A stretch of 32,013 bases of DNA from positions 1 through 32,013 of the forward strand of contig JAGPFR010000029.1 of NCBI GenBank assembly GCA_018056425.1, written 5' to 3'. Numbering within the stretch: position 1 is the first letter of the stretch; every line of letters begins with the position of its first letter. The position numbers and the translations under genes are program-made. Source of the stretch: Lachnospiraceae bacterium (GTDB lineage: Bacteria; Bacillota; Clostridia; Lachnospirales; Lachnospiraceae). Positions 24,210-31,105 of this stretch are shown in pieces. The notes below the pieces were generated by a model. It was not told where the DNA came from and did no database searches. It was given only the letters and a program-made list of their open reading frames with translations.

Positions 24210-25712
24210 ATGGTCGACAGATCAAAATCGATATTCGGGAATAAGATAAGTTCCCGTGATTATAAAAAAGCACTTAAATCAAAACAGAAATTCATTAACA
24301 GGTTCGGAGATGATTCCGATAAGAATTATCCCGTAAGGATAGAGAAGAATAAATATATCGGTGACAGTCTCGGAGTAAATAATGTACTTGTCGGGGATCT
24401 GTCAAAGAATGCACATTACGATCCCGAGCAAAATGCCGAAGCTCTCGAATGGGATATGGAAAAGGGAATCATCGTAGGAAATATCCGTATGGGATTCGGA
24501 CATTACCGTATCTCCATGGCAATTGCATCAGCCGCAAAGTCCATGGGATATGTTCCCTACTGGATGGATCTTAATTCATACGGTGAGACCACCTGCACCA
24601 AGGTTATCGGTGCTCAAAACGACCTTTATTCACTTGGATCCAGACTATCCAAGAATCCCATATTCAACAAGCTTGTATGGGAACCGGTTAACTATGAAGG
24701 ATTCAGAGCGATAACATACAATGCATCCGATCAGAAAAACGCAGAGCTCATGGCTCCCGTTTACAGAAATGTTCCCAAGGACATTCCTGTTGTCGGAACC
24801 CATGTATGGCCCGCCCAGGCGGCGCTCCATGCCGGAATGAAAAATGTTGTAAATGCGATCCCCGACAACTGGCCCATGGCTCTTCATTTTGCGGAGGGAG
24901 CGGTTCATACGGTGCAGTGTCACAACGCATACATGGGTTACAGCATCTTAAACGGAATGAACAAGGATAAGGTATGCAGTCCCATGCCCGAAGGATCCCT
25001 TGAATATACCGGACACTACATCGACCACGAGCTTGTAAGTAATATCGAAACCGACTGCGAGGCGCGGATGAAGAGAAGAGCGGAAGGGAAGCCTATGAGA
25101 TTTCTTCTTACCATAGGAGGCGCAGGTGCGCAAAAGGAGATCTTTGCTGCAATCATAGAGTATCTGCTTCCCCAGATCAGATCGGGTAAAGCTACACTTT
25201 TTGTAAATGTCGGTGACTACAAGAATGTATGGGACGAACTTAAAAAGGAAATCTCGGGAATGAATGCTCTTTGTACCGAGCATATGAACAACTGGGAAGA
25301 TACCGAAAAGTTTGCGCAGAAGATCCTTGATCCCGATAAAGATATTGCAGGAATTCACGGCTTCTGGCATAAGAATATTTTTGAAGCGGTTTACTGCACC
25401 AATCTTCTCATGAGAGGAAGTGACGTGCTTGTCACAAAACCTTCGGAGCTTGCATTCTATCCCATTCCCAAACTCTTTATCAGAAGAGTCGGAAAACATG
25501 AGATGTGGGGTGCGATTCATTCTGCGGAGATCGGTGACGGCACACTGGAGTGCAGGGATATTCCCCACACTCTCCAGATGATCGACAGATTCCTCGGAAC
25601 ACCTCTTCTTGACGATATGAGCAAACAGATCATTGCCAACAAGAAGTCCGGAATCTATGACGGCGCATATAAGGTCGTCGAGATCGCAATGGGAATGAAG
25701 AACAAACAGTAA
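24210..25712 (+). CDS. Unrecognised GT-B-like (MurG/MGDG-synthase-type) protein in the galactoside operon
   Basis: A 500-aa protein that I cannot assign to a named family. It has no signal peptide or membrane segment. After an N-terminal region of about 85 residues comes IIVGNIRMGFGHYRISMAIA (about 87-106), whose G-x-G-H and following helix resemble the first loop of MurG and galactolipid-synthase GT-B enzymes. The second half has LLTIGGAGAQKEIF (about 299-312), like the MurG GGSxGA nucleotide loop, and SDVLVTKPSELAFYPIPKLFI (about 404-424), in the position of the donor-sugar E-loop. This supports a two-domain GT-B fold, hence a glycosyltransferase or related enzyme. Start ATG 24210 follows AAAGGAGG; the GTG at 24189 lies before that site. 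It sits 17 nt from each neighbour, so it is an operon member. A transferase in a degradative operon is odd. Confidence 0.7.
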   Translation: MVDRSKSIFGNKISSRDYKKALKSKQKFINRFGDDSDKNYPVRIEKNKYIGDSLGVNNVLVGDLSKNAHYDPEQNAEALEWDMEKGIIVGNIRMGFGHYRISMAIASAAKSMGYVPYWMDLNSYGETTCTKVIGAQNDLYSLGSRLSKNPIFNKLVWEPVNYEGFRAITYNASDQKNAELMAPVYRNVPKDIPVVGTHVWPAQAALHAGMKNVVNAIPDNWPMALHFAEGAVHTVQCHNAYMGYSILNGMNKDKVCSPMPEGSLEYTGHYIDHELVSNIETDCEARMKRRAEGKPMRFLLTIGGAGAQKEIFAAIIEYLLPQIRSGKATLFVNVGDYKNVWDELKKEISGMNALCTEHMNNWEDTEKFAQKILDPDKDIAGIHGFWHKNIFEAVYCTNLLMRGSDVLVTKPSELAFYPIPKLFIRRVGKHEMWGAIHSAEIGDGTLECRDIPHTLQMIDRFLGTPLLDDMSKQIIANKKSGIYDGAYKVVEIAMGMKNKQ

Positions 25713-25729
25713 TATATAAGGAGACGCTT

Positions 25730-28126
25730 ATGATCCGTCATATTTACAACAATGCATGGGTTCTTGATACTCCTAAAACGACATATGCGATGGCTTTGCT
25801 CCCTACGGGTCAGCTTGAACATGTTTATTACGGACGGAAGATCAGGATAGAAGATGGCGAAGGAGCACTTGATGCCCTTATCGAAAAGCATGCGTTTGCT
25901 CCGGGCAATACATGCGTGTATGACAACGATCACTGCGGATATTCACTTGAGGATGTAAGACTTGAAATGAGCTCCTACGGAAAAGGAGATCTCAGGGAGC
26001 CTTTTGTGGATATCAGATACGATGACGGATCATCGACAAGCGATTTTCAGTTCGAAAGTTTTATCATAGATGACAGGGAGCCTTTGTCGGATACACTTCC
26101 GGTTTCATATGACGAGAGCGGAAAATGCGAGCATCTGTGCATTACGCTTTCCGAGAAGGTGAAAGGCATTAAACTTCATCTTCATTATTACGTATACGAA
26201 GACTGTGACTGCATCTGCAGAATGTCCGTACTGGAAAATACATCGGATTCGGAGATCGTACTAAAGAGGCTGATGAGTACGCAGATCGATCTTGACCACG
26301 CGGGTTATTCGTTTACATCGTTCGGCGGTGCCTGGGCAAGGGAGATGCAGAAGTCATCGGTCCATCTTGTAAGAGGCAAGTTTGTTAATTCCTCAAGAAG
26401 CGGAGAATCATCTCACAGGGCAAATCCTTTTGTTATGATCCATCCCGCCGTAACAAGCGAAGACTTCGGAGATGTATACGGATTCAATCTGATCTACAGC
26501 GGCAATCATTATGAGAGCGCCGAGGTTTCTCCTTTCGGAAAGACGAGATTTATATCCGGAATAAATCCCGACGGATTTGAATTCAGGCTGGCCGCCGGAG
26601 AAAAGTTCGAATCACCCGAAGCGGTAATGTCATATTCTGCGGAAGGATTCAACGGACTGAGCCGTCACATGCACCGCTTCGTCCGCGAACATGTCGTAAG
26701 AGGAGAGTGGAAGAAGAAAGAGCGTCCTGTTCTCTTAAACAGTTGGGAGGCTGCATATTTCGATATCGATGAGAAGAAACTTGTTAAGCTTGCCAAGGCA
26801 GGACACGATGTCGGAATAGAGCTTCTTGTCATGGACGACGGATGGTTCGGTGAAAGAAACGACGATCATTCGAGTCTCGGCGACTGGGATGTTAATCCTA
26901 AGAAGTTACCGGGCGGACTTAGATCACTTGCGGATAAGATCACCGCTCTGGGAATGGGCTTTGGTATCTGGGTTGAGCCGGAGATGGTATCGGAGAAATC
27001 CAAATTGTATGAAGCACATCCCGACTGGGCGATTCAGATTCCCGGAAGAGATCATTCCGAAGGAAGATGGCAGAGAATCCTGGATCTTACCAATCCCGAA
27101 GTATGCGATTACATCGTAGATAAACTAAGCGAGGTTTTTTCATCCGCTGATATCTCATATGTGAAGTGGGATATGAACAGGACATATACGGATGTTTACT
27201 CGCAGTACCTTCCCGCAGAAAGGCAGGGAGAAGTATTCCACAGATATATCTGCGGCCTGTATTCCGTACTGAAGAGGCTCACGGAGAAGTTTCCCCATAT
27301 TCTTTTTGAAGGATGTGCATCGGGAGGAAACAGATTCGACCTCGGTATCCTCAGTTACTTCCCTCAGATCTGGGCAAGCGATGATACGGATCCCGTATGC
27401 AGGGCTGCAATCCAGACGGGCTACAGTTACGGGTATCCCATGTCGACTCTTTCGGCACATGTATCCGCAAGTCCCAATCATCAGACCCTTCGCGAGACAT
27501 CGCTTGAGACGAGATTTAATGTCGCAGCTTTCGGCGTATTCGGATACGAGTGCAATCTCTGTGACATGAAAAAAGAAGACCTTGCTGCTATAAAGGCGCA
27601 GATTGAGCTATATAAAAAGTGGAGACCTGTTTTACAGTTCGGAGAGTTCTACCGCGGACGAAATGCGGGTTCACTTCCCGTTAACGGTGTATCGAACGAT
27701 CCGAATGCCGAGGGTAATCTTACCGAGTGGACCGTTGTTGGCGATGGCGGAGAGAAAGCGGTCGGCTTCTTAATGCAGAAGCTTGTTGTTCCCAATTCGC
27801 AGTTCCATACCTATTTTGCCAGGGGACTTAATGAGGACGACACATATCACTTCTACAACAGATCACTTAAGATAGATGTAAGAGAGTTCGGTGATCTGGT
27901 AAATACGGCATCCCCCATCCATTTAAAACAGGACGGCTTACTGATCGACATTGTTGCAAAGTTCGTTAAGATGGATACGGAGAATGAAGATCTGAATGCT
28001 TCGGGTTCGGCACTTATGTATTCTGGAGTCCACCTGAAAGCAGCATTCGGTGGAACCGGTTTTAATTCCGAAGTCAGACACTTCCCCGATTTTGCCTCCA
28101 GGATCTATTTTATGGAAAAAGAATGA
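25730..28126 (+). CDS. Alpha-galactosidase, glycoside hydrolase family 36
   Basis: Removes terminal alpha-galactose from raffinose, melibiose and similar oligosaccharides. It is 798 aa, slightly longer than the usual 720-750 of AgaA-type enzymes. The N-terminal beta-supersandwich (about 1-340) begins MIRHIYNNAWVLDTPKTTYAM. The (beta/alpha)8 barrel contains LLVMDDGWFGERNDDHSSLGDW, the nucleophile Asp481 in YVKWDMNR and the acid/base Asp551 in WASDDTDP. These positions match the AgaA catalytic residues (478 and 548) with an offset of three. A C-terminal beta domain follows. There is no signal peptide, so it acts on imported sugar. It is the last gene of the operon, 17 nt after the GT-B-like gene, with AAGGAG at its start. 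A strong terminator follows. Confidence 0.95.
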   Translation: MIRHIYNNAWVLDTPKTTYAMALLPTGQLEHVYYGRKIRIEDGEGALDALIEKHAFAPGNTCVYDNDHCGYSLEDVRLEMSSYGKGDLREPFVDIRYDDGSSTSDFQFESFIIDDREPLSDTLPVSYDESGKCEHLCITLSEKVKGIKLHLHYYVYEDCDCICRMSVLENTSDSEIVLKRLMSTQIDLDHAGYSFTSFGGAWAREMQKSSVHLVRGKFVNSSRSGESSHRANPFVMIHPAVTSEDFGDVYGFNLIYSGNHYESAEVSPFGKTRFISGINPDGFEFRLAAGEKFESPEAVMSYSAEGFNGLSRHMHRFVREHVVRGEWKKKERPVLLNSWEAAYFDIDEKKLVKLAKAGHDVGIELLVMDDGWFGERNDDHSSLGDWDVNPKKLPGGLRSLADKITALGMGFGIWVEPEMVSEKSKLYEAHPDWAIQIPGRDHSEGRWQRILDLTNPEVCDYIVDKLSEVFSSADISYVKWDMNRTYTDVYSQYLPAERQGEVFHRYICGLYSVLKRLTEKFPHILFEGCASGGNRFDLGILSYFPQIWASDDTDPVCRAAIQTGYSYGYPMSTLSAHVSASPNHQTLRETSLETRFNVAAFGVFGYECNLCDMKKEDLAAIKAQIELYKKWRPVLQFGEFYRGRNAGSLPVNGVSNDPNAEGNLTEWTVVGDGGEKAVGFLMQKLVVPNSQFHTYFARGLNEDDTYHFYNRSLKIDVREFGDLVNTASPIHLKQDGLLIDIVAKFVKMDTENEDLNASGSALMYSGVHLKAAFGGTGFNSEVRHFPDFASRIYFMEKE

Positions 28127-28133
28127 GAGTGCT

Positions 28134-28169
28134 CCCCCCCCCGGTAAATGAACCGGGGGGGGATTTTTT
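28134..28169 (+). terminator. C/G-homopolymer rho-independent terminator of the galactoside operon
   Basis: Nine C (28134-28142) plus GGT, loop AAATGA, then ACC plus eight G (to 28162): an 11-bp stem of CCCCCCCCGGT with its complement, followed by ATTTTTT. The stem is almost pure C on one side and G on the other. Confidence 0.93.
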
Positions 28170-28181
28170 AACCCGGAAATT

Positions 28182-28196
28182 TGAAAATGATTTTCA
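28182..28196. promoter_or_regulatory. Fur/Zur-type 7-1-7 box, upstream copy
   Basis: TGAAAAT-G-ATTTTCA is a perfect 7-1-7 palindrome of the Fur superfamily. It ends 6 bp before the -35 of the binding-lipoprotein gene. Whether Fur, Zur or MntR-like control applies cannot be decided from the box alone. Confidence 0.72.
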
Positions 28197-28202
28197 TTTC
28201 TA

Positions 28203-28231
28203 TTGACATAAGAGGGGCTCACGGTTAAAAT
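28203..28231 (+). promoter_or_regulatory. Promoter of the metal-binding lipoprotein gene
   Basis: A perfect -35 TTGACA (28203-28208), 17-bp spacer, and TAAAAT (28226-28231). Transcription would start near 28238, inside the second metal box, leaving a leader of about 100 nt. Confidence 0.8.
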
Positions 28232-28246
28232 TGGGAATGGTTTTCA
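28232..28246. promoter_or_regulatory. Fur/Zur-type 7-1-7 box, downstream copy
   Basis: TGGGAAT-G-GTTTTCA matches the upstream box at 12 of 15 positions. It directly abuts the -10 and covers the transcription start, a repressor position. Confidence 0.6.
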
Positions 28247-28338
28247 GTTTTGCATCAAGAAGAAAAGATCCGGATGAATGATTGATCATACCCGGGTCAG
28301 CCTGTAAATGTATTATGTCCATGGAGGAATTTTGAATT

Positions 28339-29355
28339 ATGAAAAAAATGCTTACAAAGATTCTTGCGGTTCTTATATCCGCACTTATGCTTACAGCCTG
28401 CGCAGGACAGGGATCCGAGGGTATCGGATCATCTTCCGGCAAGATCCGTATCGTTACCACTATTTTCCCCGAGTATGACTGGGTTATGCAGATTCTCGGT
28501 GATAAAGCGGCTGAAGCGGATGTGACCATGCTCCTTGATAACGGCGTGGATCTTCACAGCTATCAGCCCACCGCTGACGATATCATGAAGATCGCTAATT
28601 GCGACATTTTCATTTACGTAGGCGGAGAATCTGACGGATGGGTGGAAGATGCCCTTGCAGAGTCCGTTAACAAAGATATGGTAGTTATCAATCTCCTCGA
28701 TGTACTCGGCGACAGCGTCAAAGAGGAAGAGGTGGTTGAGGGCATGCAGGAAGAGGATGAGCATCATCACGACGAGGACGAAGATCATGATGAGCATGAA
28801 GATGAAGAAGAGGAAGTAGAATATGATGAGCATGTGTGGCTTTCTCTCAGAAATGCCGCTGCCTGCTGCGATGTCATCACCGAAGGGCTTTCATCCGTAG
28901 ATTCCGAAAATGCCGCAGTTTATCATGCTAACAACGATGCATACAAAGCGCAGCTTTCCGCTCTTGATGCTCAGTACAAAGAGGCGGTTGAAGGTGCGGC
29001 TTTCGATACTCTTTTATTTGGAGACAGATTCCCTTTCAGATATCTGACCGATGATTATAACTTAAAATATTACGCTGCTTTTGTGGGATGCTCCGCAGAG
29101 AGCGAAGCAAGCTTTGAGACCATTGTTTTCCTTGCGGGCAAGGTTGATGAACTCGGCCTCAAGTCGATCATGACAATTGAAAATAATGATCAGAAGATCG
29201 CACAGACCATCCGTGACAATACCGCAGATAAGGATCAGGAAATCTGCGTTCTCGATTCAATGCAGGCAGTAACTTTGGACGACGTCAAAAATGGGGTTAC
29301 ATATTTATCCATCATGACCGATAACCTTGAGGTTCTTAAAAAGGCACTCAATTGA
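28339..29355 (+). CDS. Metal ABC transporter substrate-binding lipoprotein (ZnuA/AdcA-like)
   Basis: A 338-aa cluster A-I binding protein for zinc or manganese. The lipobox LTAC places the lipidated Cys at 21. Likely metal ligands are His73 in DLHSYQPT and His165 in EYDEHVWLS. Between them, residues 138-164 form an acidic His-rich loop (EEDEHHHDEDEDHDEHEDEE), typical of zinc-binding ZnuA proteins. The segment where ZnuA usually has its third His (HDAFGY-like) reads GDRFPFRY here, so that ligand is absent or replaced; this may mark a subfamily with altered metal geometry. No ZnuB or ZnuC gene is adjacent and a terminator follows, so it is a single-gene unit. Its promoter carries two Fur/Zur-type boxes. 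Confidence 0.88.
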   Translation: MKKMLTKILAVLISALMLTACAGQGSEGIGSSSGKIRIVTTIFPEYDWVMQILGDKAAEADVTMLLDNGVDLHSYQPTADDIMKIANCDIFIYVGGESDGWVEDALAESVNKDMVVINLLDVLGDSVKEEEVVEGMQEEDEHHHDEDEDHDEHEDEEEEVEYDEHVWLSLRNAAACCDVITEGLSSVDSENAAVYHANNDAYKAQLSALDAQYKEAVEGAAFDTLLFGDRFPFRYLTDDYNLKYYAAFVGCSAESEASFETIVFLAGKVDELGLKSIMTIENNDQKIAQTIRDNTADKDQEICVLDSMQAVTLDDVKNGVTYLSIMTDNLEVLKKALN

Positions 29356-29377
29356 TGACGTAAACAAGACAGGTTTC

Positions 29378-29409
29378 GGGCCGGGGTCTGCAGACCTCGG
29401 TCCATTTTT
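29378..29409 (+). terminator. Rho-independent terminator after the metal-binding lipoprotein
   Basis: GGGCCGGGGTC (29378-29388) pairs with GACCTCGGTCC (29393-29403) with two wobbles, loop TGCA, followed by ATTTTT. Confidence 0.9.
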
Positions 29410-29437
29410 ATAATCAGTATTTTGCGTGAATCATTTG

Positions 29438-29446
29438 TGATAAAAT
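29438..29446 (+). promoter_or_regulatory. Extended -10 directly before the GH13 start codon
   Basis: TGATAAAAT at 29438-29446 is an extended -10; its last base is only 6 nt before the ATG at 29453. Transcription would begin at or next to the start codon. No -35 with normal spacing is recognisable. A second candidate -10, TATAAT at 29409-29414, overlaps the preceding terminator and also lacks a -35. Confidence 0.4.
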
Positions 29447-29452
29447 AATTAC

Positions 29453-31075
29453 ATGTTTAAATGCAGATTAAGAACGGGCTTTATAACTAAATTGGTGTCA
29501 TTTATAACCGCATCCGCATGTGTCTTATCCATGACCGGATGTGCGCTTCAGATGAGTAAGATCAATGATGCGCAGGACCTTTATTCATCGGGTGACAATT
29601 ACAGAACTGTTTACGAGATCTTCGTTTATTCTTTCTGTGACAGTAACGGTGACGGAGTGGGTGACCTTCAGGGAATAATCTCGAAGCTTGATTACATAGA
29701 GGATATGGGATTTGATGCGATATGGCTCAGCCCCGTATGTCCTTCTCCCACATATCATAAATATGATGTTACCGATTATAAGAATATAGACCCCGAGTAC
29801 GGAACTCTTGCAGATTACGAAGCGCTTATAGAAAGCTGCCATGCCAGAAATATTCACGTCTATAATGACATGGTCATGAATCATTCTTCGTCTGAGCATC
29901 CGTGGTTTGAAGAGGCGTGCGATTATCTGCAATCTCTTGCCCCCGGTGAAGTACCCGATGCATCTGAATGCAGATATCTGAACTATTACAATTTTACCGA
30001 TAAAGAGTCCGGAGGATACAGCAGGGTTCCCGGAACCGACTGGTTCTATGAAGCAAGATTCTGGAGCGGAATGCCTGACTTTAATCTGGAGTCGGAAGAA
30101 GTAAGGCAGGAGTTTAAGGATATCGCTGCATTCTGGCTTGGTGAAGGCTGCGACGGATTCAGAATGGATGCCGTAACAAGTTACTATACCAATGACACGA
30201 CAAGCAGCACCGCGGCTCTCGGAAGATTTGCCGAAGATGTCAGGGAGATCGATCCCGATGCATACATAGTATGCGAGGGCTGGGCATCCCAGACTGATTA
30301 CTCCAAGTATTATGAGAGCGGCGTTGATTCGATGTTTGATTTTGCGTACGCTGATTCTGACGGCCTTATCGCAGGTGCCGTAAGAGGGACAGTTTCACCT
30401 GAAAGGTTTGTCACTTCCCAGATATCCGAAAATGAACTCTATCTGTCGTACAATCCCGATTACATCAATGCTCCCTTTTACACCAATCATGATATGGGAA
30501 GAAGCGCAGGCTACTACAGCGGAGAAGATGCTGACAGCAAGGTCAAACTTGCGGGAGCGCTTAACCTTCTTATGAGCGGAAGTGCATTTGTATATTACGG
30601 CGAAGAACTCGGAATGAAGGGCTCCGGCAAGGATGAGAATAAGCGTGCGCCTATGCAATGGTCAGCCGATCATTCCGCTGCCGGCATGTGCGCGGGTCCC
30701 CCGGACATGGATTCTTTTGCCATGAAGTACGGATCGTACGAAGAGCAGGTTAAGGATGAACTTTCGATATATTATTACTACAGGCAGGCCGTAAGACTCA
30801 GAAGGATCTTCCCTGCAATATCAAGAGGACAGATCACGGAGGTTGTCGCTGTTTCAGATGATTACGCTCTGTATCTGAAAGAAGCGGATGGGTTCGAGCC
30901 CGTACTGATAGCTGTCAATTTCTCATCGGAGAAGGTTGTTATAGATATTCCGGACAGCTATTTGTCATATGATGTTCTCGGCGGAGTTCTTAACACTTCT
31001 AAGGATAAGATAAAACTCGGTTCGGGTAAGATAACACTTCCCGCTTATGACATAGCGATCATAACCGAAGACTGA
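29453..31075 (+). CDS. GH13 alpha-amylase-family lipoprotein
   Basis: A 540-aa secreted glucosidase anchored as a lipoprotein: a basic N-region, a hydrophobic core, and lipobox LSMTGC, with Cys at about 30. The catalytic barrel contains GVGDLQGIISKLDYIEDMGFDAIWLSPV, region I NDMVMNHSS, region II DGFRMDAV with nucleophile Asp239, region III IVCEGWAS with acid/base Glu275, and region IV FYTNHDMGR with Asp347. A small C-terminal beta domain follows (about 460-540). The sequence resembles oligo-1,6-glucosidase/alpha-glucosidase members, acting on alpha-glucans or maltodextrins outside the membrane; exact linkage specificity is not visible. There is no Shine-Dalgarno before ATG 29453, and no later in-frame start keeps the signal peptide. 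The dehydrogenase gene follows 30 nt later and may share its transcript. Confidence 0.9.
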   Translation: MFKCRLRTGFITKLVSFITASACVLSMTGCALQMSKINDAQDLYSSGDNYRTVYEIFVYSFCDSNGDGVGDLQGIISKLDYIEDMGFDAIWLSPVCPSPTYHKYDVTDYKNIDPEYGTLADYEALIESCHARNIHVYNDMVMNHSSSEHPWFEEACDYLQSLAPGEVPDASECRYLNYYNFTDKESGGYSRVPGTDWFYEARFWSGMPDFNLESEEVRQEFKDIAAFWLGEGCDGFRMDAVTSYYTNDTTSSTAALGRFAEDVREIDPDAYIVCEGWASQTDYSKYYESGVDSMFDFAYADSDGLIAGAVRGTVSPERFVTSQISENELYLSYNPDYINAPFYTNHDMGRSAGYYSGEDADSKVKLAGALNLLMSGSAFVYYGEELGMKGSGKDENKRAPMQWSADHSAAGMCAGPPDMDSFAMKYGSYEEQVKDELSIYYYYRQAVRLRRIFPAISRGQITEVVAVSDDYALYLKEADGFEPVLIAVNFSSEKVVIDIPDSYLSYDVLGGVLNTSKDKIKLGSGKITLPAYDIAIITED

Positions 31076-31105
31076 ATGCGGACAGGATAAAGGAGACCTA
31101 CGGAC

